DNA of 64,000 nt from NCBI RefSeq assembly GCF_006874625.1, contig NZ_CP030034.1, positions 2,418,001 to 2,482,000 of the forward strand, in the 5' to 3' direction. Below are positions 1-9,762 of this stretch, in pieces; positions within the stretch are counted from its first letter, which is position 1, and every line of letters starts with the position of its first letter. The position numbers were made by a program, and so were the translations under genes. The notes under the pieces were generated by a model. That model saw only the letters and a list, made by a program, of their open reading frames with translations. It ran no database searches and was not told the origin of the DNA. The DNA comes from Bdellovibrio sp. NC01 (GTDB taxonomy: Bacteria > Bdellovibrionota > Bdellovibrionia > Bdellovibrionales > Bdellovibrionaceae).

Positions 1-1305
1 CTGATGTTTTACAGGACGAATTTCAACAATCGGATCAATCAAACCCGTTGGACGAATGATTTGTTCAACGATGATACCTTCTGATTTTTGCAATTCATAA
101 TTTCCCGGAGTCGCCGACACATAGACCACTTTGTCCATCATCTTTTCGAACTCTTGGAAATTAAGTGGTCGATTGTCCAATGCGGAAGGCAAACGGAACC
201 CATGAGTGACCAAGTTCATTTTGCGCGCACGGTCTCCACGATACATACCGCCGATTTGTGGCACGGTCACATGCGACTCATCAATAAACGTGATGAAATC
301 TTTAGGGAAGTATTCAAGCAATGTCGGAGGTGGCTCTCCAGGTCCACGTCCCGTCAAATGACGAGAGTAATTTTCAATCCCCTGACAGAATCCCATTTGC
401 TCCATCATCTCGATGTCATAATAAGTTCTTTGTTCAAGACGCTGAGCCTCGAGAAATTTTAAATTTGTATTCAAATCTTTCAGCGTCACTTGCAATTCAT
501 CTTGAATTGATTTGATCGCACGCTTGATATTATCATCCCCGGTCGCATAGTGACTTCCAGGATAAATACCGACTTGATCAATCTCTTCCAAAACTTGTCC
601 AGTTAATGGATCGATCCACGACAAGCGTTCGACGAAGTCCCCGAAGAATTCAACACGCACGGCGCGCTCTTCTTCATACGGTGGAAAAATTTCGACATTA
701 TCACCACGCACGCGAACAGTACCGCGTGAAAAATCAACGTTATTACGTTGATATTGAACACGGATAAGCTCACGCAACAAATGATCGCGCTTCATTTCCG
801 TATTCGACACGATCTGAATCATCATGCCTTCGTAGGCTTCTGGTGAACCCAAACCGTAAATGCACGATACGGAACTGACGATAATAACATCACGACGATC
901 AAACAATGAACGCGTCGCCGAGTGGCGCATGCGATCAATCTGTTCGTTAATCGCAGAGTCTTTTTCAATATAAGTATCCGTCGAAGGAATATAAGCTTCC
1001 GGCTGATAATAGTCGTAATAACTGACGAAATACTCTACTGCATTTTTTGGAAACAACTCTTTGAACTCTGCATACAGCTGCGCCGCCAAAGTTTTATTCG
1101 GCGCCAGAATCAACGCGGGTTGATTCATTTGCGCAATTGTATGCGCCATTGAAAATGTTTTTCCTGAACCAGTCACACCAAGAAGTGTTTGATGTTTTAA
1201 TCCTGCTTCAAAGTTTTGCACCATCTGCTCGATCGCTTTTGGCTGATCGCCAGATGGTTTGAATTCAGACACCAGTTGGAAGTTCTTTTTGTAAGTATTG
1301 GCCAT
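1..1305 (-). CDS. uvrB: UvrABC excinuclease subunit B, C-terminal part cut off by window edge
   Basis: UvrB is the DNA-damage-verifying helicase-like subunit of nucleotide excision repair; it is loaded by UvrA and recruits UvrC. Translating the minus strand gives a continuous frame with the Walker A motif GVTGSGKT near residue 43, the [10 protein letters not shown]-like beta-hairpin segment (seen as [13 protein letters not shown]), the [13 protein letters not shown]-like box and the helicase motif VVYVSATP. The frame is still open at base 1, so roughly the last third of the protein is outside the window. The start is uncertain: ATG at 1305 gives the usual N-terminus ([16 protein letters not shown] follows), but GGAGG sits only one base before it; an in-frame ATG at 1332 is the alternative. 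It is divergent from the acylase gene. Confidence 0.97.
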   Translation of the reverse strand, partial: MANTYKKNFQLVSEFKPSGDQPKAIEQMVQNFEAGLKHQTLLGVTGSGKTFSMAHTIAQMNQPALILAPNKTLAAQLYAEFKELFPKNAVEYFVSYYDYYQPEAYIPSTDTYIEKDSAINEQIDRMRHSATRSLFDRRDVIIVSSVSCIYGLGSPEAYEGMMIQIVSNTEMKRDHLLRELIRVQYQRNNVDFSRGTVRVRGDNVEIFPPYEEERAVRVEFFGDFVERLSWIDPLTGQVLEEIDQVGIYPGSHYATGDDNIKRAIKSIQDELQVTLKDLNTNLKFLEAQRLEQRTYYDIEMMEQMGFCQGIENYSRHLTGRGPGEPPPTLLEYFPKDFITFIDESHVTVPQIGGMYRGDRARKMNLVTHGFRLPSALDNRPLNFQEFEKMMDKVVYVSATPGNYELQKSEGIIVEQIIRPTGLIDPIVEIRPVKHQ

Positions 1306-1438
1306 CCCTCCGATTGTAGCAAAAATGCGCATTTCTCTCTAGAAATTAAAGGTCTCGCTCTTCGTCATGATTATGCAGAGTGACATTCATATTACATCTT
1401 CATATTGCCACCTGGACCCCTGTTTGTGAGAGTAAAGT

Positions 1439-3745
1439 ATGTCTGCAAACTTTAGAAAAATACTTGTACGCTTCCTGGCTCTTTTCATTCTGATTTGTTT
1501 GGGATGTTTTTACTTTTTTAGACGAACGGTGGCTCCCTTAGAGGGCACCGCGAAGCTGACACAGCTATCCGCGCCCGTTCAGGTTCTTCGTGATCAATAT
1601 GGCGTTCCGCACATCTTCGCCCAGACGAAAAAGGATGCCATGCGTGCGCTGGGATACATTCAGGCCAGCGAACGACTTTTTCAAATGGAGATGTCGCGTC
1701 GCCTTGTCACAGGAACACTTTCCGAAGTTGTCGGCGAGGTTGCCCTTAAGAGCGATAAACTTTATCGCAGTCTTGCTTTACGTCATACGGTCGACAAACT
1801 TCTTACCGACAAAATGAAGGCCGGTGTTTCCAACGATAAAATGCAAGAAGAGATGGAAGCTTACTGCGATGGTATTAATCAATACATCGATACGCACCCA
1901 GCTCCGTATGGTTTTACATTTTTAAGAATGAAGCCTCGTCATTTTACGCCCCACGACGCTTATATGATGACAGGTCACATGGCCTATAGCTTTGGTGTGG
2001 CTTTGAAAAACGATGTGTTGATGTCAGCACTGGCAAAAAAACTAACACCAGAACTATTTAAAGATCTGCGCAACGACTGGCCAACGACTCCGGCTCAGAT
2101 CACAGACTACAAAACATTTAAGCCGCTTTTTGTTGCGACTGAAAATTTATATGCGCCCTATTTTGATGGCAGCAATGCTTGGCTGATCGCCCCGCAAAGA
2201 TCTGCTTCGGGAAAAAGTATTTTTGCCAACGACCCGCACATTGGTTTTTCACACCCAGGCGTTTGGTTTGAAGCCCACATTCACACCCCAGAATTTGAAC
2301 TTTACGGCCATTATCTACCAATGGTGCCTTATGCTGTTTTAGGTCACAGCCGCCATCACGCCTGGGGCTTTACGATGTCACAAACTGATGACATGGATTT
2401 GTATCGTGAACGTTTAGACCGCGATAAAAAAATGGTCGCGTATAAAAACCGTTGGCAGCCTTATGACGAGTGGGATGAGGTTATCAACGTCAAAGACAAA
2501 CCGAATATCACGATGCCTGTGATTATGACTCCGCATGGTCCTTTGATGGACGCCGTTCTTGATGAAAAGAATTTAGCATTGAAGTGGGCTTATAATGAGC
2601 CCGGCAACGACACCATCACAGCGCTTTATAAAATGGGCGAAGCTAAAAACATGAGCGAATTCGAAGAGGCCTTAAAACCCGGTCGCGCGCCCGGTTTAAA
2701 CGTGATGTATGCCGACGAACGCAACATCGCATGGTGGACATTCGGCGATTTTGCAGTCAAAGCAAATCCCAATTCCGATATGATTCTTGATGGTGTTTCC
2801 GGTAAAGACGAATACGTCCGTCTGCTTTCATGGGCTGAAAAACCCCATGATGTAAATCCGCGCGATGGCATCATCGTCACAGCGAATTCTCGTCCAAAAG
2901 AAGCTCCTGCCTATATGCGTGGCGACTGGCAGGCCGATGATCGCTATCAAACGATTTTACAGACTCTACAGACTAAAAAAACTTGGAGCGCTGAAGAATT
3001 TAAGAACATTCAAACGCTCAACTATGATGCTTTCACACCTGGTATCATGAAGATTCTTTTGACGAAGTTGCAGTTGTCCCCTGCGGAACTCGCACAGAAC
3101 AACGCGTTCTTAAATCAACTTCGCAAGTGGAACTTCCATTCAGAACTCAACTCTACAGAAGCCGCGTTCTTTCATGAATGGAACAGTCAGAATTTGAATT
3201 TACTGCTAGCTAATCTGAACGAAGAAGAGCGTTCTGGTTATTTGAATACGACACATGCGTGGGTCTTCTATAAACGTGTCTTAAATAACGAACAATCTGA
3301 ATGGTGGAAAAAACAATCACAAAGCCAGCTGATCACGGAAGGCTTTAGAAAAACTTTGGCGAAACTTGCGAAGAAACCTACGTGGGGCGACATTCATACG
3401 ATCGAATATCGTCATCCATTGGGTCGCAGCTTCCCACTGAGTTTATTATTTAACTTAGGTCCTTACCCAATTCCAGGCGCCTATAACGAAATCAACAACA
3501 ATAAACAACGTGGTTTCACAGGGGAATTTCAAGTCGTGGCTGGTGCATCTACTCGTCGAATTATTGACTTCGCCCAGCCACAAAAAAGCTGGGGTATTTT
3601 ACCGATTGGCAACTCGGAACATATCTTGTCGCCATTCTATAAAGACCAAGTGCAAATGTTTATTAAAGGCGAATACAGACCGCAAATAATGGATGAGTTT
3701 GAAATCACTGCTGGCAAACACTACCAACTGATGTTGCAGCAGTAA
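1439..3745 (+). CDS. Penicillin acylase family (Ntn-hydrolase) protein, membrane-anchored or exported
   Basis: The 768-residue protein has the layout of penicillin G acylase-type amidohydrolases: a hydrophobic N-terminal segment (residues about 9-28), an alpha-chain region with YGVPHIFA and LGYIQASERLFQMEM, then the autoprocessing site DGSNAW with Ser about 245 as the expected N-terminal nucleophile of the beta chain, followed by NDPHIGF and GHSRHHAWGFTMSQTDDMDLY. Family members hydrolyse amide bonds of penicillins, N-acyl-homoserine lactones or related acylated compounds; the substrate here cannot be read from sequence. The length matches the family. No strong Shine-Dalgarno is visible before the ATG. 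The gene is monocistronic and converges on cysS with a 15-base gap occupied by a hairpin. Confidence 0.92.
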   Translation: MSANFRKILVRFLALFILICLGCFYFFRRTVAPLEGTAKLTQLSAPVQVLRDQYGVPHIFAQTKKDAMRALGYIQASERLFQMEMSRRLVTGTLSEVVGEVALKSDKLYRSLALRHTVDKLLTDKMKAGVSNDKMQEEMEAYCDGINQYIDTHPAPYGFTFLRMKPRHFTPHDAYMMTGHMAYSFGVALKNDVLMSALAKKLTPELFKDLRNDWPTTPAQITDYKTFKPLFVATENLYAPYFDGSNAWLIAPQRSASGKSIFANDPHIGFSHPGVWFEAHIHTPEFELYGHYLPMVPYAVLGHSRHHAWGFTMSQTDDMDLYRERLDRDKKMVAYKNRWQPYDEWDEVINVKDKPNITMPVIMTPHGPLMDAVLDEKNLALKWAYNEPGNDTITALYKMGEAKNMSEFEEALKPGRAPGLNVMYADERNIAWWTFGDFAVKANPNSDMILDGVSGKDEYVRLLSWAEKPHDVNPRDGIIVTANSRPKEAPAYMRGDWQADDRYQTILQTLQTKKTWSAEEFKNIQTLNYDAFTPGIMKILLTKLQLSPAELAQNNAFLNQLRKWNFHSELNSTEAAFFHEWNSQNLNLLLANLNEEERSGYLNTTHAWVFYKRVLNNEQSEWWKKQSQSQLITEGFRKTLAKLAKKPTWGDIHTIEYRHPLGRSFPLSLLFNLGPYPIPGAYNEINNNKQRGFTGEFQVVAGASTRRIIDFAQPQKSWGILPIGNSEHILSPFYKDQVQMFIKGEYRPQIMDEFEITAGKHYQLMLQQ

Positions 3746-3751
3746 AAGGAC

Positions 3752-3776
3752 GGAAGTAGCTTATTTAGCTACTTCC
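3752..3776. terminator. Hairpin shared by convergent acylase and cysS genes
   Basis: A perfect 10-bp inverted repeat (GGAAGTAGCT / AGCTACTTCC) with a 5-base loop lies between the two convergent stops and overlaps the last codons of cysS. On the minus strand it is followed by a TTTT run, so it probably terminates cysS; the plus-strand side lacks a clear T-tract. Confidence 0.6.
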
Positions 3777-5212
3777 CAGAATGAACCTTCTGTCGTATCG
3801 CTGACCGCAATACCCATATCGTTTAATTTTGTACGAAGCTCATCAGACTTAGCGAAATCTTTATTCGCACGAGCCTGACCACGTTCCGCAACTAACGTAT
3901 CCACAACAGAACGTTGTAAATTCATTTTCGCAAGCAACAAATCATCCAACTTCACAAGGAAATCATGAGCAGGTTCTTGGAACATGCTCATCATGCTACC
4001 AAAGCGGCGTACAAAGTTTGTAAACGCCACAGCCTTACCTTGAATCGCAGGATTTGTTTTCATACCACGACGAACTTGATTATTGAACTGACGAACGACT
4101 TCAAACAACGTCGCGAAAGCTTCAGGCGTACCAAAGTCATCATTCAATGCATTTTCAATTTTCACCCAAGCATCGTCCGTAATTTTTTGGAAGGCTTGAT
4201 CAGCCATCTTCACTTCGCCTGTCAGATAACTTTCAGCCAAAGCCATCGCCGAATAAACACGACCCAAACCAGAAACCGCGCGATCAATCGCCGCTTCAGA
4301 GAAATCGCTCATCGTGCGATAGTGAACTGATAAAATCATCCACTTGTAAAGTTCGGCACTGTTTGTTTCAAGGAACTCGCGCATCGTAACGATGTTACCT
4401 AAGGACTTCGACATCTTCTGGCCACCGAAGTTCAACATATTGTTGTGCATCCAGTATTTTACAAAATGCTTTCCAGTGCAGCCTTCACTTTGTGCGATCT
4501 CATTTTCATGATGCGGGAAAATCAAATCCATCCCGCCACCGTGAATATCAATCTGCTCACCAAAGATTTTTTGAATCATCGCCGAGCACTCGATATGCCA
4601 ACCAGGACGACCCGGTCCCCACGGAGACGGCCAAGAAATTTCCCCTGGCTTCGCAGCTTTCCACAATGCGAAATCCAATGGATTGCGTTTTTTATCGTCC
4701 ACTTCAACACGGGCACCCGCTTGCAATTCGTCAGTGTGACGACCTGAAAGTTTGCCGTAGTCCTTAAACGATTCGATCGAATACATCACGTCACCTTTGG
4801 CTTCATAGGCTTTGCCTTTTGAAATCAAAGTTTCAACGATGCTTGTGATCTCGTTCATAGATTCAGTCACTTTCGGATTGAAATCATGAGGTCGCAATCC
4901 CAAAGAGTTAAAATCTTTTTTGTATTCAGCGATGTATTTTTCTGCAAGAGCCCCCGGCTCCATATTCAACTCATGGGCACGCGCGATGATTTTATCATCG
5001 ACGTCCGTAAAGTTCAGAGCGTACTGAACTTCATAACCCAAATATTCAAGCCAGTTACGAACCAGATTAAAAAAGACGACGCCACGGAAGTTTCCAACGT
5101 GTAGGAAGTTGTAAACCGTTGGACCGCAGACGTACATTTTTACTTTCTTTGGTTCCAGCGATACAAATTCTTCAAGTTTTTTTGACTCAGAGTTGTGAAT
5201 CTTCAGCGACAT
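3761..5212 (-). CDS. cysS: Cysteinyl-tRNA synthetase
   Basis: This class I aminoacyl-tRNA synthetase charges tRNA-Cys in the cytoplasm. The 483-residue sequence has the HIGH-type signature HVGN at residues 38-41, the KMSKS loop at 266-270, and the expected zinc ligands Cys29, Cys209, His234 and Glu238 (in GPTVYN, GWHIECS and HHENE contexts). Length is normal for the family and nothing is missing. It lies 18 bases downstream of gltX on the same strand, with GGAGATAGGG in the gap serving as ribosome-binding site, so gltX and cysS are likely co-transcribed. It ends in the hairpin shared with the acylase gene. Confidence 0.98.
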   Translation of the reverse strand: MSLKIHNSESKKLEEFVSLEPKKVKMYVCGPTVYNFLHVGNFRGVVFFNLVRNWLEYLGYEVQYALNFTDVDDKIIARAHELNMEPGALAEKYIAEYKKDFNSLGLRPHDFNPKVTESMNEITSIVETLISKGKAYEAKGDVMYSIESFKDYGKLSGRHTDELQAGARVEVDDKKRNPLDFALWKAAKPGEISWPSPWGPGRPGWHIECSAMIQKIFGEQIDIHGGGMDLIFPHHENEIAQSEGCTGKHFVKYWMHNNMLNFGGQKMSKSLGNIVTMREFLETNSAELYKWMILSVHYRTMSDFSEAAIDRAVSGLGRVYSAMALAESYLTGEVKMADQAFQKITDDAWVKIENALNDDFGTPEAFATLFEVVRQFNNQVRRGMKTNPAIQGKAVAFTNFVRRFGSMMSMFQEPAHDFLVKLDDLLLAKMNLQRSVVDTLVAERGQARANKDFAKSDELRTKLNDMGIAVSDTTEGSFWEVAK

Positions 5213-5230
5213 CCCTATCTCCGCGGCTCT

Positions 5231-6712
5231 CTAGATTTTTGCCAACGCTTGCTCTGCACGAGCTAGCAAAGACGATTTTTTAATCAATGGAACAAGAATC
5301 TTCAATTCAGCACCATGAGGTTTACCGATCACCGCCACACGAATTGGCATGAACAAGTTTTTACCTTTAGCACCTGTTTTGTTTTTCACTTCATCTTGAA
5401 GTTTCAAGAATTCGTCTTCAGTCATGAACTCGTTCGGCAATGCTGCTACAAGATCGCGCCACGCAGTTAGAACTGCTTTCGTTGGCTCCCACTTCATCGT
5501 CTCGTCAGCTTCTGGCAAGATCACATAAGATTTATCATTGAGTGGTTTGTACAACTCGATCGCATCCGCCAAAACTTCCATATACGGCTTAAATAATGAA
5601 ATCGATTTATCCTGCCATACTGGATCTTGGGGAAGTTCCATTTTTTCACGCGCCAAAAATGGTTGAATCGCTTTCCACAAATCCGCATTTGGAAGAGCAC
5701 GCAAGTGTTGCGCATTCATCCATTTGAATTTCACGCGGTCAAAGATCGCGCCTGAGTGATTCAAACGCGAAATATCGAAAGCTTGAATCATATCATCTAC
5801 GGACATGATCTCTTTACCTTCTGGATGTGACCAACCAAGAAGTGCGATGAAATTCAAAACTGCTGACGGCAAGTAGCCTTCTTCTTTTAAAAGACCGCAA
5901 GCAACCGCACCTTTACGTTTCGAAAGCTTTTGACGGTCTTCATCCAAGATCAACGCCATATGACCGAACTCTGGCAATTGCCAGCCGAACGCTTCATAGA
6001 TCATCATTTGGCGAAGAGTATTTGGCAGATGTTCTTCCGCACGGAACACATGAGTCATCTTCATCAAATGATCGTCGATCACGCAGCAGAAGTTATAAAC
6101 TGGCATACCGCCAGATCTTAAAATCACAAAGTCGCCGACCATGTCCGAAGGAAAGCGCACTTCACCACGAACTTGGTCATTTAAAATATAATCTTTTTTC
6201 AGCTCGCGCGTTTTAAAACGCACAACCGCTTTCCCACCTTCAGCGATTTTCGCTTTCGCTTGATCCAGAGTCCAATCTTGATAAGGAGAGTTCACATGCG
6301 GAGAACGTCCCGCCTTCAATGCTTCTTCACGTTGCTTTTCGATTTCTTCATCCGTCAAAAAGCAGTAGTAAGCTTTGCCTGCGTTCAATAATTCATCAGC
6401 ATATTTTTTGTAGATATCTTGACGTTCACTTTGACGGTAAGGACCTAGCGGACCCACGTCTTTCAACGTCACAGGGTCAACACCTTCCGCCCACAAAAGA
6501 TTCAACCACACCATATCGTCAACCACGCCACGCAAAGATTCTTGCGTTGAACGTGCTTCATCCGTGTCTTCAATACGCAGAATGAATTCACCGCCATTTT
6601 TTTTCGCGTAAAGATAATTATAAAGCGCAGTTCTTGCGCCACCAACGTGCAGATAACCTGTTGGCGATGGGGCAAAACGAACACGAACATGAGGAGAAAT
6701 TTGCGAAGCCAT
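5231..6712 (-). CDS. gltX: Glutamyl-tRNA synthetase
   Basis: A class I synthetase that charges tRNA-Glu (and, in organisms lacking GlnRS, tRNA-Gln). From the chosen start the protein has 493 residues, with the HIGH-type motif in APSPTGYLHVGG (residues 14-25), RIEDTD at 46-51 and the KLSKR loop at 262-266. The longest open frame begins 75 bases upstream at 6787, but that extension runs through an intrinsic terminator; the ATG at 6712 is preceded by GGAG at a good distance and gives the standard N-terminus, so it is preferred. The gene follows carD, separated by a terminator-like hairpin only about 15 bases before its start, and precedes cysS. Confidence 0.98.
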   Translation of the reverse strand: MASQISPHVRVRFAPSPTGYLHVGGARTALYNYLYAKKNGGEFILRIEDTDEARSTQESLRGVVDDMVWLNLLWAEGVDPVTLKDVGPLGPYRQSERQDIYKKYADELLNAGKAYYCFLTDEEIEKQREEALKAGRSPHVNSPYQDWTLDQAKAKIAEGGKAVVRFKTRELKKDYILNDQVRGEVRFPSDMVGDFVILRSGGMPVYNFCCVIDDHLMKMTHVFRAEEHLPNTLRQMMIYEAFGWQLPEFGHMALILDEDRQKLSKRKGAVACGLLKEEGYLPSAVLNFIALLGWSHPEGKEIMSVDDMIQAFDISRLNHSGAIFDRVKFKWMNAQHLRALPNADLWKAIQPFLAREKMELPQDPVWQDKSISLFKPYMEVLADAIELYKPLNDKSYVILPEADETMKWEPTKAVLTAWRDLVAALPNEFMTEDEFLKLQDEVKNKTGAKGKNLFMPIRVAVIGKPHGAELKILVPLIKKSSLLARAEQALAKI

Positions 6713-6727
6713 GGGACACTCCAAAAT

Positions 6728-6758
6728 GAAAAAAGGCTTGGTGATTAACCAAGCCTTT
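6728..6758 (-). terminator. Intrinsic terminator of carD, directly upstream of gltX
   Basis: An 11-bp perfect stem (AAAGGCTTGGT / ACCAAGCCTTT, loop 5) is followed on the minus strand by a run of T residues. It ends about 15 bases before the gltX start codon, leaving no obvious room for a separate gltX promoter, so it may terminate carD partially or act in the gltX leader. A second small palindrome (ATTAGA / TCTAAT, 6764-6778) lies just upstream. Confidence 0.8.
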
Positions 6759-6785
6759 ACACTATTAGATTTTCTAATTGGAGAC

Positions 6786-6843
6786 AAGTTGCTTCAGCTT
6801 TCGCGCCTGCCGGCGCTGCAGCTCTGCGGGCTCCCGCCCCCTA
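6786..6843 (-). repeat. Post-stop GC-rich repeat, copy 1 (carD)
   Basis: Immediately after the carD stop codon TAG (6841-6843) lies a 55-base GC-rich sequence that matches, without gaps, the 55 bases after the stop of the DHS-like gene (41716-41770): I count 40 of 55 identical positions, with the block GCAGCTGxAGCAACTT-like end best conserved. It contains hairpin-forming parts, including CTGCAG CGC CGGCAG. In both copies it is followed by an intrinsic terminator. I do not recognise the family. Confidence 0.6.
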
Positions 6844-7335
6844 GGCTGTAACGCCGAAGATCGCTTTCACTTCTTCTTCCATGAAAAGCTCTTCTTGGCT
6901 TGTCGCCAAAGTCAGCTCTTTCAAAAGAAGACTGCGTGCAGAATCAAGCATCTTGCGTTCGCCGAAAGAAAGCTCTTTATCGGCTTTCAAAAGGAACAAG
7001 TCGCGCAAAACTTCAGCAATTTCGAAGACAGATCCAGTTTTGATCTTCTCCATATATTCACGATAACGACGATTCCAAGTTTGGTTGTCGATTTTGATGT
7101 CTTTTTCTTTAAGAATGCCTACTACACGAGCAGCTTCAGTTTTAGAAATGATGGGACGAAGACCAGCAGATTTAACATTTGTTGTCGGAATCATGATTTT
7201 AAGACCTGTATCTACCAATTGCATATTGTAGAAGGTCGTTTTCGTGCCTAACATTTCTTTAGTTTCAATAGCTACAACTTTAACTACGCCGTAGCCGGGA
7301 TAAACTGCATTATCACCGATATTAAATGTCTGCAT
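6841..7335 (-). CDS. CarD/CdnL-family RNA-polymerase-binding transcription regulator
   Basis: CarD/CdnL proteins bind the RNA polymerase beta subunit and stabilise open complexes, notably at rRNA promoters, and are widespread in Deltaproteobacteria-like lineages and actinobacteria. The 164-residue protein begins with the Tudor-like RNAP-interaction domain (FNIGDNAVYPGYGVV, then KIMIPTTN and GLRPIIS) and continues with the helical DNA-contacting domain (NRRYREYMEKIKTG, SFGERKMLDSARSLLLKEL). Length is typical of the family. The ATG is preceded by GCGAGG at 8 bases. A sigma70-like promoter can be placed at 7375-7403. The stop is followed at once by the 55-base repeat and then by a terminator. 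Confidence 0.95.
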   Translation of the reverse strand: MQTFNIGDNAVYPGYGVVKVVAIETKEMLGTKTTFYNMQLVDTGLKIMIPTTNVKSAGLRPIISKTEAARVVGILKEKDIKIDNQTWNRRYREYMEKIKTGSVFEIAEVLRDLFLLKADKELSFGERKMLDSARSLLLKELTLATSQEELFMEEEVKAIFGVTA

Positions 7336-7374
7336 CCGAGAACCTCGCTTTTGGACAGAGATCGAACCTTCACT

Positions 7375-7403
7375 GTTCTATCAAATTTGACACGAGTTAT
7401 CAA
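7375..7403 (-). promoter_or_regulatory. Candidate sigma70-type promoter of carD
   Basis: On the minus strand TTGATA (7403-7398) and TAGAAC (7380-7375) are separated by 17 bases, matching 5/6 and 4/6 of the consensus, with the predicted transcript starting roughly 30 bases before the carD ATG. The rest of the gap 7336-7510 holds only a weak, distant inverted repeat (7452-7458 with 7493-7499). Confidence 0.4.
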
Positions 7404-7510
7404 ACCAGAGCACCGCTCCAGGAAATTATTTCAGAGGGAAATTCAGGTGAAAAATGCCCTTAACGCCAAGTGCTGATGATGCAATGATTTCAGGCATTTA
7501 AGGTATGTTA

Positions 7511-9706
7511 CTAAAGTGGCCGAACTGAGTAGATTAAAGCAAAAGCTTGAGTATTTCTCGGGCCTTCGGGAACTCTATAGCCCCTAATTGTCAGTTGGTA
7601 AATTCCGGGCGTTAGGCCTGACAACTCCAGGCTTTCAACGTTATTCACGTGGTCTTCGGACTTCCAAATGTGACCATCAGGATACATTAGCTCCAAATCA
7701 AGGTCGTTCACCAAAGCCGCAGCAGCATTGGGAGAGCCCGGAGCATCCGTCCAAACCAAGTTCGCATACAAGCCTGATTCTTTCGTGACAGTGATCGTGT
7801 AAGTGACCGCTTGATCTTGCGCAACACCGTCGCGCGCATCAATCACGTGGGTCTCGGTATCGTGCGAACCCAGCGCCACCATGTTTTGCATATTCACGCG
7901 ACCATACCCCTCGTCAACGTTCGGGCGAGTCACCAAAATCTCTTGGCCTTTTTCTGCGCCCACGGCACCGAACTGACCGGGAAATAAATCTTCCGCAGAG
8001 TGCAACAACATCGCCTTCACAAGCGCTGCCGAAGGATTTGCAATCCCCCATTTTTCAATCAACATCTGACGAGTCACACCCGCAGCACCCGCTGTCAGAG
8101 GTGCCGCCATCGATGTGCCCCCCGACCATGTGTAGTCTTTGCTAAAATAACCCCACAAACTGGAAGCGCCGTCTTGATGCGATTTCACGCCTAAGATGTT
8201 TGTTCCGGGGGCGACAACATCGGGTTTTAAACGACCATCTTTTGTAGGCCCACGCGAAGAAAATGGCGCAAGTCCACGTTCGTTGTCTGACATTTTTGAA
8301 GAGGCTAAAGGTTCCGCCGCCCACAAGGTGCGACCTTCATTGAGTTTACCAATTTGTGATTGCAGGCCACCATTCGCGACCCAATTTTTAGAAGCGCCCA
8401 CTGTCAGACAGTTTTTTGCAGTGCCCGGAGAGCCCAAACTCATCTCATCGATGCGCCCATCTTTGTTCATGTCAGCACCGTTGTTACCGGCAGCAAAGAC
8501 AACCAACATATCGGGATTGTTGTAAGTCCATTCATCGACCTGCACCGCCGAAGCATCGTAGGCACCCGGATCTTTATTTGATCCCCACGAGTTGGAATGA
8601 ACTCGTGCACCGGATTTAAAAGCAGCATCGAACAATGTTGAAAGCTTTGATGGCACCGTCATGTTCTTCACCAGGGGCGACCACATACTGCCAGCAATCA
8701 AAGAGGCTTCGATGGCGCCACCATGAACCGCGCGATCAGATAAAATTCCGCGACCGACCATCAAGCCCGCCACATGAGTTCCATGCCCCATCGGATCAGC
8801 CCACGAAGTGGAACGCAAACCGAAAGCTTGTCCTTCGATCACGGCATCATGTAGGTCTGGCGTCAAAGTCTGCACATCACCCGAGTCCACGCCCGTATCA
8901 GCCATCGCTAAGATCTGCCCTCGACCGGTGAAAGCTTCCGCGTAAGCCGCATCAAAGTTCATCAACTTTGTTCCCGATTCATAACCAGTCAAAGTCGGTG
9001 GCGCATCGGCATCAGAAGTTTGGAAATCGTAAAGCTCTATTTTTGGTGGAGTCGAAATATGCTCAACCCCTGTTAACATTGCAATCTGCGGAATGAAGTG
9101 CTTACGCGTATAGATCGCAAACTGTTTTCCATGAAATGCATTCGCAAAGTTGTTCGCTTTATTGCCTTGAGAAGTTAAAGAACCACTTAAGGTTGCAGAG
9201 TCTTCAAGTTCAATAAGCGCTTGCGGATCGATCGCTTTGATTTTAGCAAAGATGTTTTGCGCCTCACTGGCGTTGAAGATCCTGATGATTAAAATCTGTG
9301 CTTCGTCCTTATTAAAGACACTTAAGCTTAATAATTCAGATTCTACTTTAAATTTCCAATCGTATTTTACGAAGCCACTGACGTTACTGTGAGTACTTTG
9401 AAACTCACGAAGTTGTAAAGCCGTCGCACGCACAACAAAGGCATCATCAGGGATGTAACCAAAAACTTGGAATGACTTATTCAATGATCTTTTTTGCAGA
9501 ACATTTAACGGTCGCTTGAACTGCAAGATGAACTCAGTCGCTTCAACAGACATTAAATCGTCGGCTGAAAAGTCAGAAATTGCCGCAGATGAGTTTGTCG
9601 AAATTGTGGCGTAATTAAGTTTTAAAGAAGTGCCCGCATAGGCAGATGGCCAAACAAGGAACGAGGCAAAAAATAGAATGATGAAAGCCAGAGACTGTTG
9701 GCCCAT
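7511..9706 (-). CDS. Secreted subtilisin-like (S8) serine protease, KP-43 type
   Basis: A 731-residue extracellular or periplasmic endoprotease. An N-terminal signal peptide (to about residue 24, SAYA) is followed by a propeptide-like region of about 200 residues, then the catalytic domain with Asp270 (MADTGVD), His308 (GHGTHVAG), oxyanion Asn408 (AAGNNG) and nucleophile Ser532 (GGTSMAAP). The C-terminal part from about 610 (LYANLVWTDAPG, NDLDLELMYPDG, YQLTIRGYRVP) is the beta-sandwich typical of KP-43-like subtilases. All catalytic residues are present. Such enzymes are abundant in predatory bacteria and a role in prey digestion is plausible but only inferred. No terminator is obvious after the stop. 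Confidence 0.95.
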   Translation of the reverse strand: MGQQSLAFIILFFASFLVWPSAYAGTSLKLNYATISTNSSAAISDFSADDLMSVEATEFILQFKRPLNVLQKRSLNKSFQVFGYIPDDAFVVRATALQLREFQSTHSNVSGFVKYDWKFKVESELLSLSVFNKDEAQILIIRIFNASEAQNIFAKIKAIDPQALIELEDSATLSGSLTSQGNKANNFANAFHGKQFAIYTRKHFIPQIAMLTGVEHISTPPKIELYDFQTSDADAPPTLTGYESGTKLMNFDAAYAEAFTGRGQILAMADTGVDSGDVQTLTPDLHDAVIEGQAFGLRSTSWADPMGHGTHVAGLMVGRGILSDRAVHGGAIEASLIAGSMWSPLVKNMTVPSKLSTLFDAAFKSGARVHSNSWGSNKDPGAYDASAVQVDEWTYNNPDMLVVFAAGNNGADMNKDGRIDEMSLGSPGTAKNCLTVGASKNWVANGGLQSQIGKLNEGRTLWAAEPLASSKMSDNERGLAPFSSRGPTKDGRLKPDVVAPGTNILGVKSHQDGASSLWGYFSKDYTWSGGTSMAAPLTAGAAGVTRQMLIEKWGIANPSAALVKAMLLHSAEDLFPGQFGAVGAEKGQEILVTRPNVDEGYGRVNMQNMVALGSHDTETHVIDARDGVAQDQAVTYTITVTKESGLYANLVWTDAPGSPNAAAALVNDLDLELMYPDGHIWKSEDHVNNVESLELSGLTPGIYQLTIRGYRVPEGPRNTQAFALIYSVRPL

Positions 9707-9762
9707 GACGCCCCTCCCTTAAAAGGAGTTAGATCATGAGCCGCGAGGGGTATCAATAGAAC

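Noticed and set aside
88-1152. Plus-strand open frames across the first 1.2 kb
   Set aside because: They are antisense to uvrB, whose minus-strand translation has all expected motifs.
3965-6585. Plus-strand open frames opposite cysS and gltX
   Set aside because: They are antisense to genes with complete synthetase motifs and carry no ribosome-binding sites or recognisable domains.
6764-6840. In-frame Ala-rich extension after the carD stop (and the same after the DHS-like stop) as programmed stop-codon read-through
   Set aside because: Ala codons arise readily from GCN-rich DNA, and the DHS extension runs on through its terminator; a DNA or RNA element explains both better without expression data.
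7452-7499. Inverted repeat AAATGCC / GGCATTT upstream of the carD gene region
   Set aside because: Seven bases with a 34-base loop is weak and has no T-tract or operator-like symmetry.
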